Source of the DNA: Chryseobacterium gallinarum
Lineage (GTDB): Bacteria; Bacteroidota; Bacteroidia; Flavobacteriales; Weeksellaceae
Assembly (NCBI RefSeq): GCF_001021975.1
Contig: NZ_CP009928.1
Location: 2,360,001-2,424,000 of the forward strand
Direction of reading: 5' to 3'
DNA length: 64,000 nt
Shown here: positions 35,733-44,412 of the stretch, piece after piece
Layout of the letters: every line of letters starts with the position of its first letter
Numbering within the stretch: the stretch's first letter is position 1
Translations under genes and position numbers: made by a program
The notes under the pieces: model-generated
Told to the model about the DNA's origin: nothing
Databases searched by the model: none
The model's input: the letters and a program-made list of their open reading frames with translations, nothing else

Positions 35733-36329
35733 TTAATTGTCATTGTCATCCAGGAGATGTCCAAAGAAATCTTTTTTGGTTTGCAGGTAGCCTTTACTTA
35801 TTTCATTCGCAGGAATCTGTAATGGTATTCTTGAATTAAGATGAACATTACTGTCCACCACATACTTTACCTTTTCAGGGTTATTGGTCAAAAGGTTAAT
35901 ATCTTTCACTTCCAGTACGTTGAGGATTTCAATCGCTACGCCAAAGTTTCTGTCATCGGCGGGAAGTCCTAATTCAAGGTTGGCCTGTACGGTGTCCAGT
36001 CCTTTTTCCTGTAGCGAGTATGCTTTTAGCTTATTGATGATTCCGATATTCCTACCTTCCTGGCGAAGGTAGATAATGATCCCTCCGTTTTCATGAATGT
36101 ATTTCATTGCAGCATCTAATTGCTGGCCACATTCACATTTTTTTGAATGGAAAACTTCTCCTGTAATGCATTCCGAATGAAAACGGACATTGACTGGTTT
36201 TGAGAAATCTGTATTTTCTGCCACGATAGCCATGTGGGGCATCCAGTCGTTTTCATTTTCGGAGAAAGCGATCATTCGGAATGTGCCGTGTTCTGTAGGA
36301 ACATTGGCTTCCGCCTGAATTTTAATCAT
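35733..36329 (-). CDS. ribA: GTP cyclohydrolase II
   Basis: First committed step of riboflavin synthesis: GTP to diaminopyrimidine ribosyl phosphate with release of formate and pyrophosphate. The 198 residues are a stand-alone RibA, not fused to RibB. Zinc ligands appear in 'HSECITGEVFHSKKCECGQQLD' (three Cys, split here as 'SECITGEVF' and 'KKCECG'). The catalytic 'YLRQEGRNIGI' and the 'VQANLELGLPADDR' plus 'LLTNNPEKV' substrate-binding segments are all present. Last gene of a unit read from tatA and DUF4254, with 18 bases from the small lipoprotein gene. No FMN riboswitch was seen upstream. Confidence 0.95.
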   Translation of the reverse strand: MIKIQAEANVPTEHGTFRMIAFSENENDWMPHMAIVAENTDFSKPVNVRFHSECITGEVFHSKKCECGQQLDAAMKYIHENGGIIIYLRQEGRNIGIINKLKAYSLQEKGLDTVQANLELGLPADDRNFGVAIEILNVLEVKDINLLTNNPEKVKYVVDSNVHLNSRIPLQIPANEISKGYLQTKKDFFGHLLDDNDN

Positions 36330-36347
36330 TGATAGTTGAATTAGTTT

Positions 36348-36806
36348 TTAACTTCCTGGTAAAGCATCTTCAATAACAGAAACATTGGTTTTTAAACGAA
36401 CCAGGTATCTGTTGAGAACTTCGTCATCATCTTTGTCCAGTTTCTGTCTTGATTTCTGAATTTTTTTATAAGATTTTTCGAAGCTTTTAAGGGCTCTGCT
36501 TTTGCCTGTAGAATTATTGGCATCGATAGCATATAAATAATTCTGAAGGCTGTATTTCAAACTGGTTATCTCTTCGTTTAGTCCGTCATTCTTGAATTTT
36601 GGAAAAGTTGAAATCAGATTTGAAATTTCAGAAGCGTTTACATTTTCTTTAATGTTAATGTTAAAACTCTTCTTTGAGCCTCTGTCAGAATCAGAGCCTT
36701 TTGTTTCACTATAAAAATTATTAGACAGCGGGGAAAGGTTAAACTTCTCCGTTGCGCAGGAAGATGTTAATAGTATCAGTACTCCAAAAAAAACTAGTCT
36801 TTTCAT
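36348..36806 (-). CDS. Small lipoprotein between DUF4254 and ribA
   Basis: A 152-residue lipoprotein, lipobox 'LILLTSSC' with 'ATEKF' after it. The mature protein is mainly helical and polar, with a long charged helix 'KSFEKSYKKIQKSRQKLDKDDDE' (residues about 108-130, shown in parts) and no recognised family. Its ATG overlaps the stop of the DUF4254 gene by four bases (ATGA type), so it is translated together with it. Confidence 0.75.
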   Translation of the reverse strand: MKRLVFFGVLILLTSSCATEKFNLSPLSNNFYSETKGSDSDRGSKKSFNINIKENVNASEISNLISTFPKFKNDGLNEEITSLKYSLQNYLYAIDANNSTGKSRALKSFEKSYKKIQKSRQKLDKDDDEVLNRYLVRLKTNVSVIEDALPGS

Positions 36807-37417
36807 TTCTGTTGCCCTTTTTGATAAAGGATTGGGTTAAGACTTTCATCGTTATACATTTTCATTTGTTTGTATACTTTCATCTTAACGTCACCGTTTT
36901 CAATATCAGTAAGCAACTGATCTATAGAAGTTGATAGGTCCTCTTTCTGAGCAAGCAATACATCCAGTTTTGCCTGGCAATTGTTTCGGTGCTCTTCAGA
37001 TGCGGATTCTCTATTGGCTTCTAATGACATATGATAAACCTTCAATGCAAGAATAGATAGTCTGTCTACAGCCCAGGCGGGAGTTTCGGTATTTATTTTT
37101 GCGTCAGATTTCGGAGTTATATTTTCAAACTTATTAAGGAACCAGCTGTCTATATATTCTACCAGATCAGTTCTTTTCTGATTGGAAGCATCTATAGTTC
37201 TCTTCAGTTGAAGAGCCTCAACCGGATCAATATTTTCATCTCTAATAATATCTTCCAGATGCCATTGAACGGTATCAATCCAGTTCTTTGCATACAAAAT
37301 CCGTTCCAAAGTATCTTTTTCGAATGGGTTATTAATTAGAGCGTTAACGTCATCAGACACGTGATAGTCTTCAATACATTGATTGAAGACTTTCCATGCA
37401 GTCTCAGTGAAATTCAT
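36803..37417 (-). CDS. DUF4254 family protein
   Basis: A 204-residue all-helical cytoplasmic protein of the Bacteroidetes DUF4254 family; function unknown. Typical features: 'WHLEDIIRDENIDP' near residue 50, 'IDASNQKRTDLVEYID' near 75 and 'PAWAVDRLSILALKVYHM' near 115. In many Bacteroidetes genomes the family lies beside glycosyltransferase or envelope genes, as it does here beside tatA and an EnvC-like gene. It overlaps the following lipoprotein gene by four bases and comes 15 bases after tatA. Confidence 0.88.
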   Translation of the reverse strand: MNFTETAWKVFNQCIEDYHVSDDVNALINNPFEKDTLERILYAKNWIDTVQWHLEDIIRDENIDPVEALQLKRTIDASNQKRTDLVEYIDSWFLNKFENITPKSDAKINTETPAWAVDRLSILALKVYHMSLEANRESASEEHRNNCQAKLDVLLAQKEDLSTSIDQLLTDIENGDVKMKVYKQMKMYNDESLNPILYQKGQQK

Positions 37418-37431
37418 TAATTCTAAGGAAT

Positions 37432-37647
37432 TTAGTTACCGGAAGGGTTGTTGTTATTCGTAGAAGACGTTTTATTCTCGGAACCTGGTTTGTCTTCTTC
37501 CTTTACCGCATCTTTAAATTCTTTAATTCCTGAACCTACCCCTCTCATAAGTTCCGGAATTTTCTTTCCTCCAAATAGTAATACCAAAAGTATGGCTACG
37601 ATCAGGATATGCTGCCAAGATAAGGCAAGTATTGTTAGTGTATTCAT
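37432..37647 (-). CDS. tatA: Twin-arginine translocase subunit TatA
   Basis: Forms the channel of the Tat system that exports folded proteins across the inner membrane. The 71 residues show the family layout: one membrane helix ('HILIVAILLVLLFGGKKIPEL', in parts 'ILIVAILLVLLFG' and 'GKKIPELMRGVGSGI'), the FG(G)KK hinge, an amphipathic helix to 'FKDAVKEE' and a disordered Ser/Asn tail. No tatC is adjacent. The gene lies between EnvC-like and DUF4254 genes. Confidence 0.93.
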   Translation of the reverse strand: MNTLTILALSWQHILIVAILLVLLFGGKKIPELMRGVGSGIKEFKDAVKEEDKPGSENKTSSTNNNNPSGN

Positions 37648-37678
37648 CTCTTAAAATTTTTGCAAAGTTACGCTTTTT

Positions 37679-39241
37679 TTAATATGAAATCCAACCTAAT
37701 GGATCAACTGGTGTACTTCCGTTCCATACTTGGAAATCAAGCGTATAAGCACCGTCGAAATCCTGTGCAACAGTTCCTACCGGAGTACCTGAAGAAACCT
37801 GTTGCCCTTTGGAAACGCTCACACTTCCTAAGTTGGAATAGATCGTAAAATAGCTTCCGTGTTTAATGATAACGGTTTTCGTTCCATCATTATTTGCCAA
37901 TACGGAAGATACAGACCCGGGATATACCGATTTTGCACGTGTTCCTGAAGGTACGGAAATTTTAATACCGTTATTTTCCTCTGTGATATTTTTGAACACA
38001 GGGTGTGGCTGTCTTCCGAAGCGGTGGGTAATTTGCCCGGCCCTGTCTGCAGGATAACCAAGTCTTCCTCTGTTTTCTGCAAAGCTGTTTCCTGATGCTG
38101 TAGAAACACCATAGTTGGTCATCGCTTTAGATTCCGCCGCTTTTTTGTCTTCTTCTTTTCTCTTGGCCAGCGCCAGTTCAGCAGCTCTTGCCGCCTCTAA
38201 CTTGTTAGCTGCTTCTTTAGCTTTTGCGGCAGCCTCATCGGATGCTTTTTTAGCAGCTAATTTTCTGGCTTCATCTCTTGCGTTGGCTTCTGTTCTTGCT
38301 GCTTCTTCATTACGCTTTCTTTCTTCTTCAGCTCTTTTAGCAGCCAGCTCAGCGGCTCTTTTAGCTTCTGCCTCAGCTATTCTTCTTTCTCTTTCCAATG
38401 CCTCTGCTCTTGCTTTAGCTTCTGCCTCAATTCTTGCCTTTTCCCTTTCGGCAGCAAGTTTTGCTAAACGTATTTTCTCCGCCTCAGCCTTTTTTCTAGC
38501 TTCTTCTTCAGCTTTTGCTATCCTGATTTCTTCAGCAATAATGGCCCTGATCTGCCCTTCGAGAGCTTTGGATTGTACCTGTTTCTGCTTTAATTCGGCA
38601 GTCAGCTTGGATTCGTTCTTTTTGAATTCGGCGACAAGCTGTTCTTTCTGCGCTCTTTCTGCATTGATTGTTGCCAGGTCTTTCTGCTGGGTCAACAAAA
38701 GATTTTCTTTCTCTTTTACAGAATTCTGTCTTTGAGCAATTGTTTTTTTGATCTGGTTGGCGGCATTTGTGATTTCAGCTGCTTTTTTATCCTGATAGTC
38801 AGCATATTGTTTTAAATACTGTACTCTCCGGATAGCTTCCCCCAGATTTTTAGAAGAAAGAATGAAAGTCACTTTATTCTGAACGCCTTTATTTTTATAA
38901 GCATTTACCAGTACTTCAGCATAATTTTTTCTGAGAACAGCCAGTTCCTTATTTTGCCGGTTGATCTCAAGCTGACGTAAGTAGATGTCATCTTCAATAA
39001 ATCTCTTTTCTTTTTGAGTATTATTATAGACCTTTTCTCTCAAAATTAATTTTTGATTGACGCTGGTAAGGTAGGCTATAGAAAGTTTAGATTCGCTTCT
39101 GGTTTTAGCTAAATCCGTATTTATTTGTGCAATTTGTTTTTTAAGTTCGGCATTCTGCTTCTGCAACTGTTCTTTTTTCTGTTGCCCCTGATGGAGTCCG
39201 AATATAAGAACACCTATTAAAAAGCTAAATTTTTTAATCAT
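37679..39241 (-). CDS. EnvC-like murein hydrolase activator with degenerate LytM domain
   Basis: Exported coiled-coil protein of 520 residues. After the signal peptide (about 1-18), residues 20-240 are one long coiled coil of Gln/Lys/Glu. A very alanine-rich charged linker (245-370, 'EARKKAEAEKIRLAKLAAE' style) follows, then a LytM/M23 fold (390-520). The active M23 zinc ligands are missing: 'ENNGIKISVPSG' stands where 'HxGxDI' is expected, and 'YTLDFQVWNG' where 'HLHFEIW' is. So the domain is non-catalytic, as in E. coli EnvC, which activates amidases at the division site. It overlaps the DUF4292 stop by four bases. Activator role is inferred from this architecture. Confidence 0.88.
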   Translation of the reverse strand: MIKKFSFLIGVLIFGLHQGQQKKEQLQKQNAELKKQIAQINTDLAKTRSESKLSIAYLTSVNQKLILREKVYNNTQKEKRFIEDDIYLRQLEINRQNKELAVLRKNYAEVLVNAYKNKGVQNKVTFILSSKNLGEAIRRVQYLKQYADYQDKKAAEITNAANQIKKTIAQRQNSVKEKENLLLTQQKDLATINAERAQKEQLVAEFKKNESKLTAELKQKQVQSKALEGQIRAIIAEEIRIAKAEEEARKKAEAEKIRLAKLAAEREKARIEAEAKARAEALERERRIAEAEAKRAAELAAKRAEEERKRNEEAARTEANARDEARKLAAKKASDEAAAKAKEAANKLEAARAAELALAKRKEEDKKAAESKAMTNYGVSTASGNSFAENRGRLGYPADRAGQITHRFGRQPHPVFKNITEENNGIKISVPSGTRAKSVYPGSVSSVLANNDGTKTVIIKHGSYFTIYSNLGSVSVSKGQQVSSGTPVGTVAQDFDGAYTLDFQVWNGSTPVDPLGWISY

Positions 39242-40080
39242 TTAATCTCAATTTTCTTATAACTGGATGGTACAGAATAAGGTGTTTCCATCCTCGAAAA
39301 GTCAAATTTCGTATTTTCCAGTAAGATTTGACTCGATTTTGAGCCTTTTATAATTATTTTAACATTTTTCGGAAGCCGGATTCCGTTATATTCATTCCAG
39401 TCACTATAAGAGATTTCCAACTCATCTGCAGACAAAACATCCTTCAGATTGACAGTTAATAAGTCATAATTAGTGTCATACTGTAAGGCAATTTTATACT
39501 CCCTGGTTTTTTCATCAGTAACGATTTTCTGGCTGGTATTGGAAACCATTTTATATCCCTGGGCATTTTGAGTTAATGTAAATTGTGAATCGTTGATCTT
39601 TACAAAAGTTCTTCCGAGCAGAATGTTCTCCAGTGATTTGTAATCAATAAAGTTAACGTTCAACAGATTATTAAGGTAATCAAAGTCCGAGTCAATATAT
39701 GTTTTATTTACCTTATCCTGACCTTTGATCCCTTCAGGAGTTGCAATTCCCCTGGCAGCATTGATGAATAAAGCCCTTAGGTTCATCCATACCTTTTTAT
39801 CATTTTCAATATAGATGGTAGCGTCCAGAGTAGGTACATAGCTGCCTGTTTCGACCCGTACTTTACTATCGATCTTAATCTGGTCAAACTTAGGCTTGAT
39901 CAATACATGCTCGTAAAAAGTAAGTTTATTTCTTACCGGTTCGTTTACATCTTTGGGATTTCTGTTATCTTCTGTAGTGATGCTGTCCCGTGTATTTGCC
40001 GATTCATTTTTAACGGCATTACGGGTCTTACATGACGAAAGGGCAAGAAGCAATAAAAGGAATGGAATCCAGTTTTTCAT
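39238..40080 (-). CDS. DUF4292 lipoprotein (LolB/LolA-like fold candidate)
   Basis: A 280-residue lipoprotein with lipobox 'LLALSSC', then 'KTRNAVK'. The DUF4292 domain covers most of the mature part: 'YVPTLDATIYIENDKKVWM', 'LRALFINAARGIATPEGIKG', 'FVKINDSQFTLTQNAQGY', and a final 'YNGIRLPKNVKIIIKG'. These alternating strands resemble the unclosed barrel of lipoprotein carriers LolA/LolB, and the family has been proposed to act in envelope biogenesis. The coupled EnvC-like gene downstream supports an envelope role. Confidence 0.88.
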   Translation of the reverse strand: MKNWIPFLLLLLALSSCKTRNAVKNESANTRDSITTEDNRNPKDVNEPVRNKLTFYEHVLIKPKFDQIKIDSKVRVETGSYVPTLDATIYIENDKKVWMNLRALFINAARGIATPEGIKGQDKVNKTYIDSDFDYLNNLLNVNFIDYKSLENILLGRTFVKINDSQFTLTQNAQGYKMVSNTSQKIVTDEKTREYKIALQYDTNYDLLTVNLKDVLSADELEISYSDWNEYNGIRLPKNVKIIIKGSKSSQILLENTKFDFSRMETPYSVPSSYKKIEIK

Positions 40081-40119
40081 GTATTTATCTTTTTAAAAAT
40101 ACGTTGCAATATTAACGCC

Positions 40120-40147
40120 AAACCACACAAAAGATTTTGTGTGGTTT
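40120..40147. repeat. Perfect 13-bp inverted repeat with two-base loop
   Basis: AAACCACACAAAA, loop GA, TTTTGTGTGGTTT. It lies between the sugar nucleotidyltransferase gene and DUF4292. No T run follows on the minus strand, so it is at best a weak terminator; it could cruciform or serve as an mRNA end. Confidence 0.6.
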
Positions 40148-40186
40148 GATTATATCTTGTTTAAGTTAATTAATTTCTAAATTTAT

Positions 40187-41203
40187 TTATTTGGATAGAA
40201 AATCTAAAACTGAATAGTCTCCCAAAGAAATTTCCCTTGCTACTCCAAAGTATTGTGCAGAATTACCAATCATTGAGTTGGAAAGATTTCCGTGATTGAT
40301 CCTTGTATTTTCCTGAATCAAAGAGTTCTCTATATTGGAATTTACAATCACCGTGTTATTTCCCAATGAAACTCCGGGACCTACTTTTGAATTAGAGATT
40401 TTCACATTTTCTCCAATAAAACACGGTGGAATGATTAACGAGTTTTCAATCACAGCTGAAGCAGGATATTGTCCCATCTCTTCTTGTTCATAGGCAAGGA
40501 TTTTACTGTTGGTTTCCACTGTGGCATTTTTATTACCACAATCCATCCAGTCGTTTACTTTTCCAAGAGTAAATTTAGCTCCTTTTGTCCGAAGATTTTC
40601 TAAAGCTGTTGTCAATTGGTATTCACCTCCGTTTTTAATATCATTTTCCATGATATAATTGATTTCCTCCATCAGCTTTTCGGCACTGTTGAAATAATAA
40701 ATACCAATGATGGCAAGGTCTGAAACAAAAGTTTTAGGTTTTTCAACAAAATCTGTAATGAAGCCGTAGTTGTCTAATTTTACTACTCCAAAAGCAGAGG
40801 GATCCTCCACACTTTTTACCCAGATAACACCATCTGAATTTTTGTCCAGCTGGAAGTCAGCGCGGAAAAGTGTATCAGCAAAGGCTATTACAACATCCCC
40901 TTTCATAGATTCTTCAGCACATTTTATGGCGTGGGCAGTTCCCAAAGGATCATTCTGATAATAAATACTTCCTTTTGCTCCCAGTTTCTCAGCAATCTGA
41001 ATAAGGGATTTTTCGATCTCAGGGCCAAAGTCTCCGATGATAAAAGCTACTTCTTCAATTTTTTCCCCTGCCACTTTCGCTATATCTTCCACCAGTCTTT
41101 GTACGATAGGTTTTCCGGCAATTGGGATAAGAGGTTTTGGAACGGTCAGAGTATGTGGACGTAATCTGGAGCCGCGTCCAGCCATCGGAACAATAATTTT
41201 CAT
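40187..41203 (-). CDS. Sugar-phosphate nucleotidyltransferase with left-handed beta-helix tail
   Basis: Makes NDP-sugars from sugar-1-phosphate and NTP. The 338 residues begin with the nucleotide-binding 'MKIIVPMAGRGSRLRPHTLT' and 'PKPLIPIAGKP' of the RmlA/GlmU/GalU superfamily. Metal and sugar contacts appear in 'DVVIAFADTLF' and 'DFVEKPK', and 'WMDCGN' ends the transferase domain at about 230. The C-terminal ~100 residues are hexapeptide-like ('VIENSLIIPPCFIGENVKISNS', in shorter units 'VIENSLI', 'VKISNSKV', 'VIVNSNI'). Specificity (glucose- or glucosamine-1-phosphate, thymidylyl or uridylyl) is not evident. It lies next to a Wzx-like flippase. Confidence 0.88.
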   Translation of the reverse strand: MKIIVPMAGRGSRLRPHTLTVPKPLIPIAGKPIVQRLVEDIAKVAGEKIEEVAFIIGDFGPEIEKSLIQIAEKLGAKGSIYYQNDPLGTAHAIKCAEESMKGDVVIAFADTLFRADFQLDKNSDGVIWVKSVEDPSAFGVVKLDNYGFITDFVEKPKTFVSDLAIIGIYYFNSAEKLMEEINYIMENDIKNGGEYQLTTALENLRTKGAKFTLGKVNDWMDCGNKNATVETNSKILAYEQEEMGQYPASAVIENSLIIPPCFIGENVKISNSKVGPGVSLGNNTVIVNSNIENSLIQENTRINHGNLSNSMIGNSAQYFGVAREISLGDYSVLDFLSK

Positions 41204-41336
41204 AGATGATGTATAAGTAGTTTTTGTTTAAATGTTATTTATATTTTTGTTAAAGATACTCATTAAAATATTTTTAAGGTTTGTCTTTAACAAATCTGTT
41301 ATATTGTAAGCTTAATTATCAAAATAGAGACCAAAG

Positions 41337-42758
41337 TTAACTTTTTCTCACTTTTGATAATAACATATCTTTTTCCGTATAAATGAGAGTCCCGGCATAC
41401 AGGATAAACAGCAGGTTCCCGATCCAGAAATTATAGTCAAAGAAATAAACGATGGCAAAACTGAAAGCCATCAAAAGTCCCAGGAATATTGTCATTTTTC
41501 TGATACGGTAAGGAATGGGGTAATATTTCTGACCAAGCAGGTAAGAGGTGATCATCATAACAAAGTAGGCGATAAAAGTTACCCAGGCTGAAACCATAAA
41601 CCCGTATTTTTTAAGAAATATGAGGTTTAAGGCAATTGTAAGTCCGGCTCCCAGCCAGGAAATTACCGTTCCTACTTTAGTCCTGTCAGTCACTTTATAC
41701 CACGTTGAAAAATTATAATAAATACCAAAACAAAGATTGGCAATCACAATAATAGGGATGATATCAATAGCAGTCCAATAAGAACTGTTCGGGATCAGGA
41801 TCTGTTTCAGCCAGGAAATATTGGCTATGATCCCCATTGCAACTGTAGAGGCAAAGAACGTGAAATATTCTGTTACTTTTGCATAGGTGTTTTTAGCATT
41901 GTCATTATTCATCTGTTTGAAGAAAAACGGCTCAATACCCATTCTGTATGCTGTAACAAATAAAGTCATTAAAACGGCCAATTTGTAACATCCGCCATAA
42001 GCTCCGGCATCTTCTCCCGGAATATAATAAATCTGGATAGCCTTGTCAAAATTTTCATTAAACATAAAAGCCAGACCGGCAATCATAACCGGCCATGAAT
42101 ATCTGATCATTTTCCTGAAAAGATCTGCCGAGAATTGAAACTGTACTTTGAAAACAACCGGCAGAAGCAAGACAAAACCCAAGAAGCTGGCTGCAAGGTT
42201 ACTGTAAAAAGGAAATGAAACCTTCTCCTTCAAACCGAAGTCCTGTGATACACTGAAAGGAATATACAGGAATAAGGCAATTGTAATAATAGTTTGGAAA
42301 AAAGATTGTAAAACCCGTACCAGGGAATATTTTATAGGTTTATTGTTATATCTCAGCCATGCAAAAGGAATGACGCACAGGTTGTCAAAGAAAGCAATCC
42401 ATGCAAACCAACGGATGTATTCCGGATTGGAAGAATACTCCAGAGTATCGGCAATTGACTGGCTGAAAAGTAAACAACCTAATAAGAAAAAGGTAGACAG
42501 TCCGAACAAAAACCAAAAAGATGTGTTGAATGTTTTCTTTTCGTTTTCTTTTTCCGCTGAGAAACGGAAGAACGCTGTTTCAAATCCGAATGACAACATA
42601 ATGTTGACAAAAGAAATCAGTGCATAAAGATTGGAAAATTTAGCAAATTCTGTATTTTCAATCTGGTTAATATATAAGGGGTTGAGTATGAATAAGATGA
42701 CTCTTGGCATGATTGCCCCAATTCCATATATAATAGTCTCGTTGAGAAGTTTTTTCAA
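41337..42758 (-). CDS. Wzx-like oligosaccharide flippase (MOP superfamily)
   Basis: Inner-membrane flippase of 473 residues with about 12-14 hydrophobic helices. It is of the polysaccharide-biosynthesis/MurJ-like superfamily that moves lipid-linked sugars to the periplasmic side. The family start 'LNETIIYGIGAIMPRVILFIL' (in parts) and 'GFETAFFRFSAEKENEKK' near residue 60, 'RYSWPVMIAGLAFMF' near 225 and 'YNFSTWYKVTDRTKVG' near 355 fit. No glycosyltransferases are adjacent; it is paired with the sugar nucleotidyltransferase gene. It has its own promoter element at 42775. Confidence 0.88.
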   Translation of the reverse strand: MKKLLNETIIYGIGAIMPRVILFILNPLYINQIENTEFAKFSNLYALISFVNIMLSFGFETAFFRFSAEKENEKKTFNTSFWFLFGLSTFFLLGCLLFSQSIADTLEYSSNPEYIRWFAWIAFFDNLCVIPFAWLRYNNKPIKYSLVRVLQSFFQTIITIALFLYIPFSVSQDFGLKEKVSFPFYSNLAASFLGFVLLLPVVFKVQFQFSADLFRKMIRYSWPVMIAGLAFMFNENFDKAIQIYYIPGEDAGAYGGCYKLAVLMTLFVTAYRMGIEPFFFKQMNNDNAKNTYAKVTEYFTFFASTVAMGIIANISWLKQILIPNSSYWTAIDIIPIIVIANLCFGIYYNFSTWYKVTDRTKVGTVISWLGAGLTIALNLIFLKKYGFMVSAWVTFIAYFVMMITSYLLGQKYYPIPYRIRKMTIFLGLLMAFSFAIVYFFDYNFWIGNLLFILYAGTLIYTEKDMLLSKVRKS

Positions 42759-42774
42759 AATGTGAAATTTTATG

Positions 42775-42782
42775 CAAATGTA
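42775..42782 (-). promoter_or_regulatory. -7 element of the flippase gene
   Basis: Minus-strand TACATTTG (TAnnTTTG) 16 bases before the start codon, giving a nearly leaderless mRNA. No clear -33 box. Confidence 0.45.
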
Positions 42783-42946
42783 AATATTTAGAAATTGATT
42801 TTTCAGGAGTGACCATAAAATTCATTCATAAACCTTAATTTTGTTTTTTATAAAAACCGGATATTGATGGTTAGAAATGAGTATGTCATTTTAACTGTAA
42901 ATTGGTAGCCGGCTTCCGTAATCTAAATCTAATTTCTACGTAAAAA

Positions 42947-44284
42947 ATGAAAATCCTTATCAAAAATGTACATATCGTAAACGAAGGGCAGGTCTTTGAA
43001 AGCGATGTCTTAATAGAAAATGACCTGATTTCTAAAATAGGTTCCGGTATTTCTGAAGATGCTGATCAGATTATTGACGGTTCAGGAAAATATCTTCTTC
43101 CCGGTGTAATTGATGATCAGGTACATTTCCGTGAGCCGGGATTAACCCACAAGGGCGATATTGAAAGTGAATCACGAGCTGCCATTGCAGGAGGAATTAC
43201 AAGTTTTATTGATCAGCCCAATACGGTACCTAATGCCGTTACTCAGGAATTATTGGCAGATAAATACGAAATTGCATCTCGGAAAGCTTATGCGAATTAT
43301 GGCTTTATGATGGGAGGAACCAATGATAACCTGGAAGAGGTTTTAAAAACAAATCCAAGAAATGTTCCCGGCATAAAATTGTTTCTGGGCTCATCCACAG
43401 GAAATATGCTGGTAGATAACCCGGCAACGCTTGAAAATATCTTCAGCAATACCAAAATGCTGATTGCTGTGCATTGTGAGGATGAAGCCACTATTAAGGC
43501 TAATACCCAAAAGTACATCAATGAATATGGGGAAGATATTCCGGTTAAGTTTCATCATCTGATCCGAAGTGAAGAAGCGTGCTATAAGTCTTCATCAAAA
43601 GCTATAGAACTAGCAAAAAAAACAGGTGCAAGACTTCATGTATTCCACCTTTCTACAGCTAAGGAAATGGAACTTTTCAGAAATGATATTCCTTTACAAG
43701 ATAAAAAAATTACGGCTGAAGTATGTGTACATCATCTGACTTTTACCAACGAAGATTATGAAACCAAAGGAGGCCTTATCAAATGGAATCCGGCAGTAAA
43801 AACCCAGAAAGACAAGGACAGCCTTTGGGAAGCGTTGCTGGATGACAGAATTGATGTAATTGCTACGGATCACGCACCTCATACTGCGGAAGAGAAAAAT
43901 AACGTTTATACAAAATGCCCGTCAGGAGCTCCTTTGGTACAGCACTCACTGGTCGTGATGCTGGAAAACTATAAAAACGGGAAAATTTCTCTTGAGAAAA
44001 TTGTTGAAAAGATGTGCCATAATCCGGCTATACTGTTCAGGGTGGAAAAAAGAGGCTTCGTAAGAGAAGGTTACAAGGCAGATCTTGTATTGGTAGACCT
44101 TAACGCTGATTGGACGGTAGCTAAAGATAATTTACTGTATAAATGCGGATGGAGCCCGTTGGAAGGAATGAATTTCCATTCTAAAGTAACCCATACCTTT
44201 GTAAACGGACATCTTGTGTATGATAATGGTAAAATTGCAGATGAAAAATTCGGTGAGCGTTTGCTTTTTGAAACAAGGGATTAA
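42947..44284 (+). CDS. pyrC: Dihydroorotase
   Basis: Pyrimidine synthesis: carbamoyl-aspartate to dihydroorotate. The 445 residues fit the amidohydrolase class I form. Active-site segments: 'GVIDDQVHFREPGLTHKGD' (the metal and substrate motif, usually D-x-H-x-H-x-R; here Gln is at the first His place), 'GIKLFLGSSTGNM', 'AVHCEDEATI', 'HVFHLSTAKE' and 'VIATDHAPHTAEEKN' with the catalytic Asp. The Gln substitution occurs in the expected spot for a zinc ligand, yet all other residues are present. Free-standing; a possible TAATTTTG -7 element lies at 42836. A repeat-type terminator follows. Confidence 0.93.
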   Translation: MKILIKNVHIVNEGQVFESDVLIENDLISKIGSGISEDADQIIDGSGKYLLPGVIDDQVHFREPGLTHKGDIESESRAAIAGGITSFIDQPNTVPNAVTQELLADKYEIASRKAYANYGFMMGGTNDNLEEVLKTNPRNVPGIKLFLGSSTGNMLVDNPATLENIFSNTKMLIAVHCEDEATIKANTQKYINEYGEDIPVKFHHLIRSEEACYKSSSKAIELAKKTGARLHVFHLSTAKEMELFRNDIPLQDKKITAEVCVHHLTFTNEDYETKGGLIKWNPAVKTQKDKDSLWEALLDDRIDVIATDHAPHTAEEKNNVYTKCPSGAPLVQHSLVVMLENYKNGKISLEKIVEKMCHNPAILFRVEKRGFVREGYKADLVLVDLNADWTVAKDNLLYKCGWSPLEGMNFHSKVTHTFVNGHLVYDNGKIADEKFGERLLFETRD

Positions 44285-44295
44285 GAAAATATAAA

Positions 44296-44360
44296 ATCAA
44301 CAGAAGCGGGCTTTAGCCCGCTTTTTTAATGTGAAAATATTCATCGGCTTTAGCCAAAAC
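44296..44360. repeat. Dispersed 'GGCTTTAGCC' palindromic repeat, copy 2, also the pyrC terminator
   Basis: Same two-palindrome layout as the copy at 29886-29946. The first palindrome is a perfect stem AGCGGGCT / AGCCCGCT followed by TTTTTT (44303-44327), so it acts as an intrinsic terminator for pyrC. The second palindrome (CGGCTTTAGCC) follows near 44345-44355. Confidence 0.75.
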
Positions 44361-44412
44361 CTGGCAATGGAAAGAAATAGATACTTTCTTCTGGTTGAAA
44401 CAAATTTTCAAT

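Noticed and set aside
38115..38735. Plus-strand Ala/Ser-rich frame of 206 codons opposite the EnvC-like gene
   Set aside because: The frame is the complement of the alanine/lysine/glutamate repeat coding; the repetitive composition alone keeps it open.
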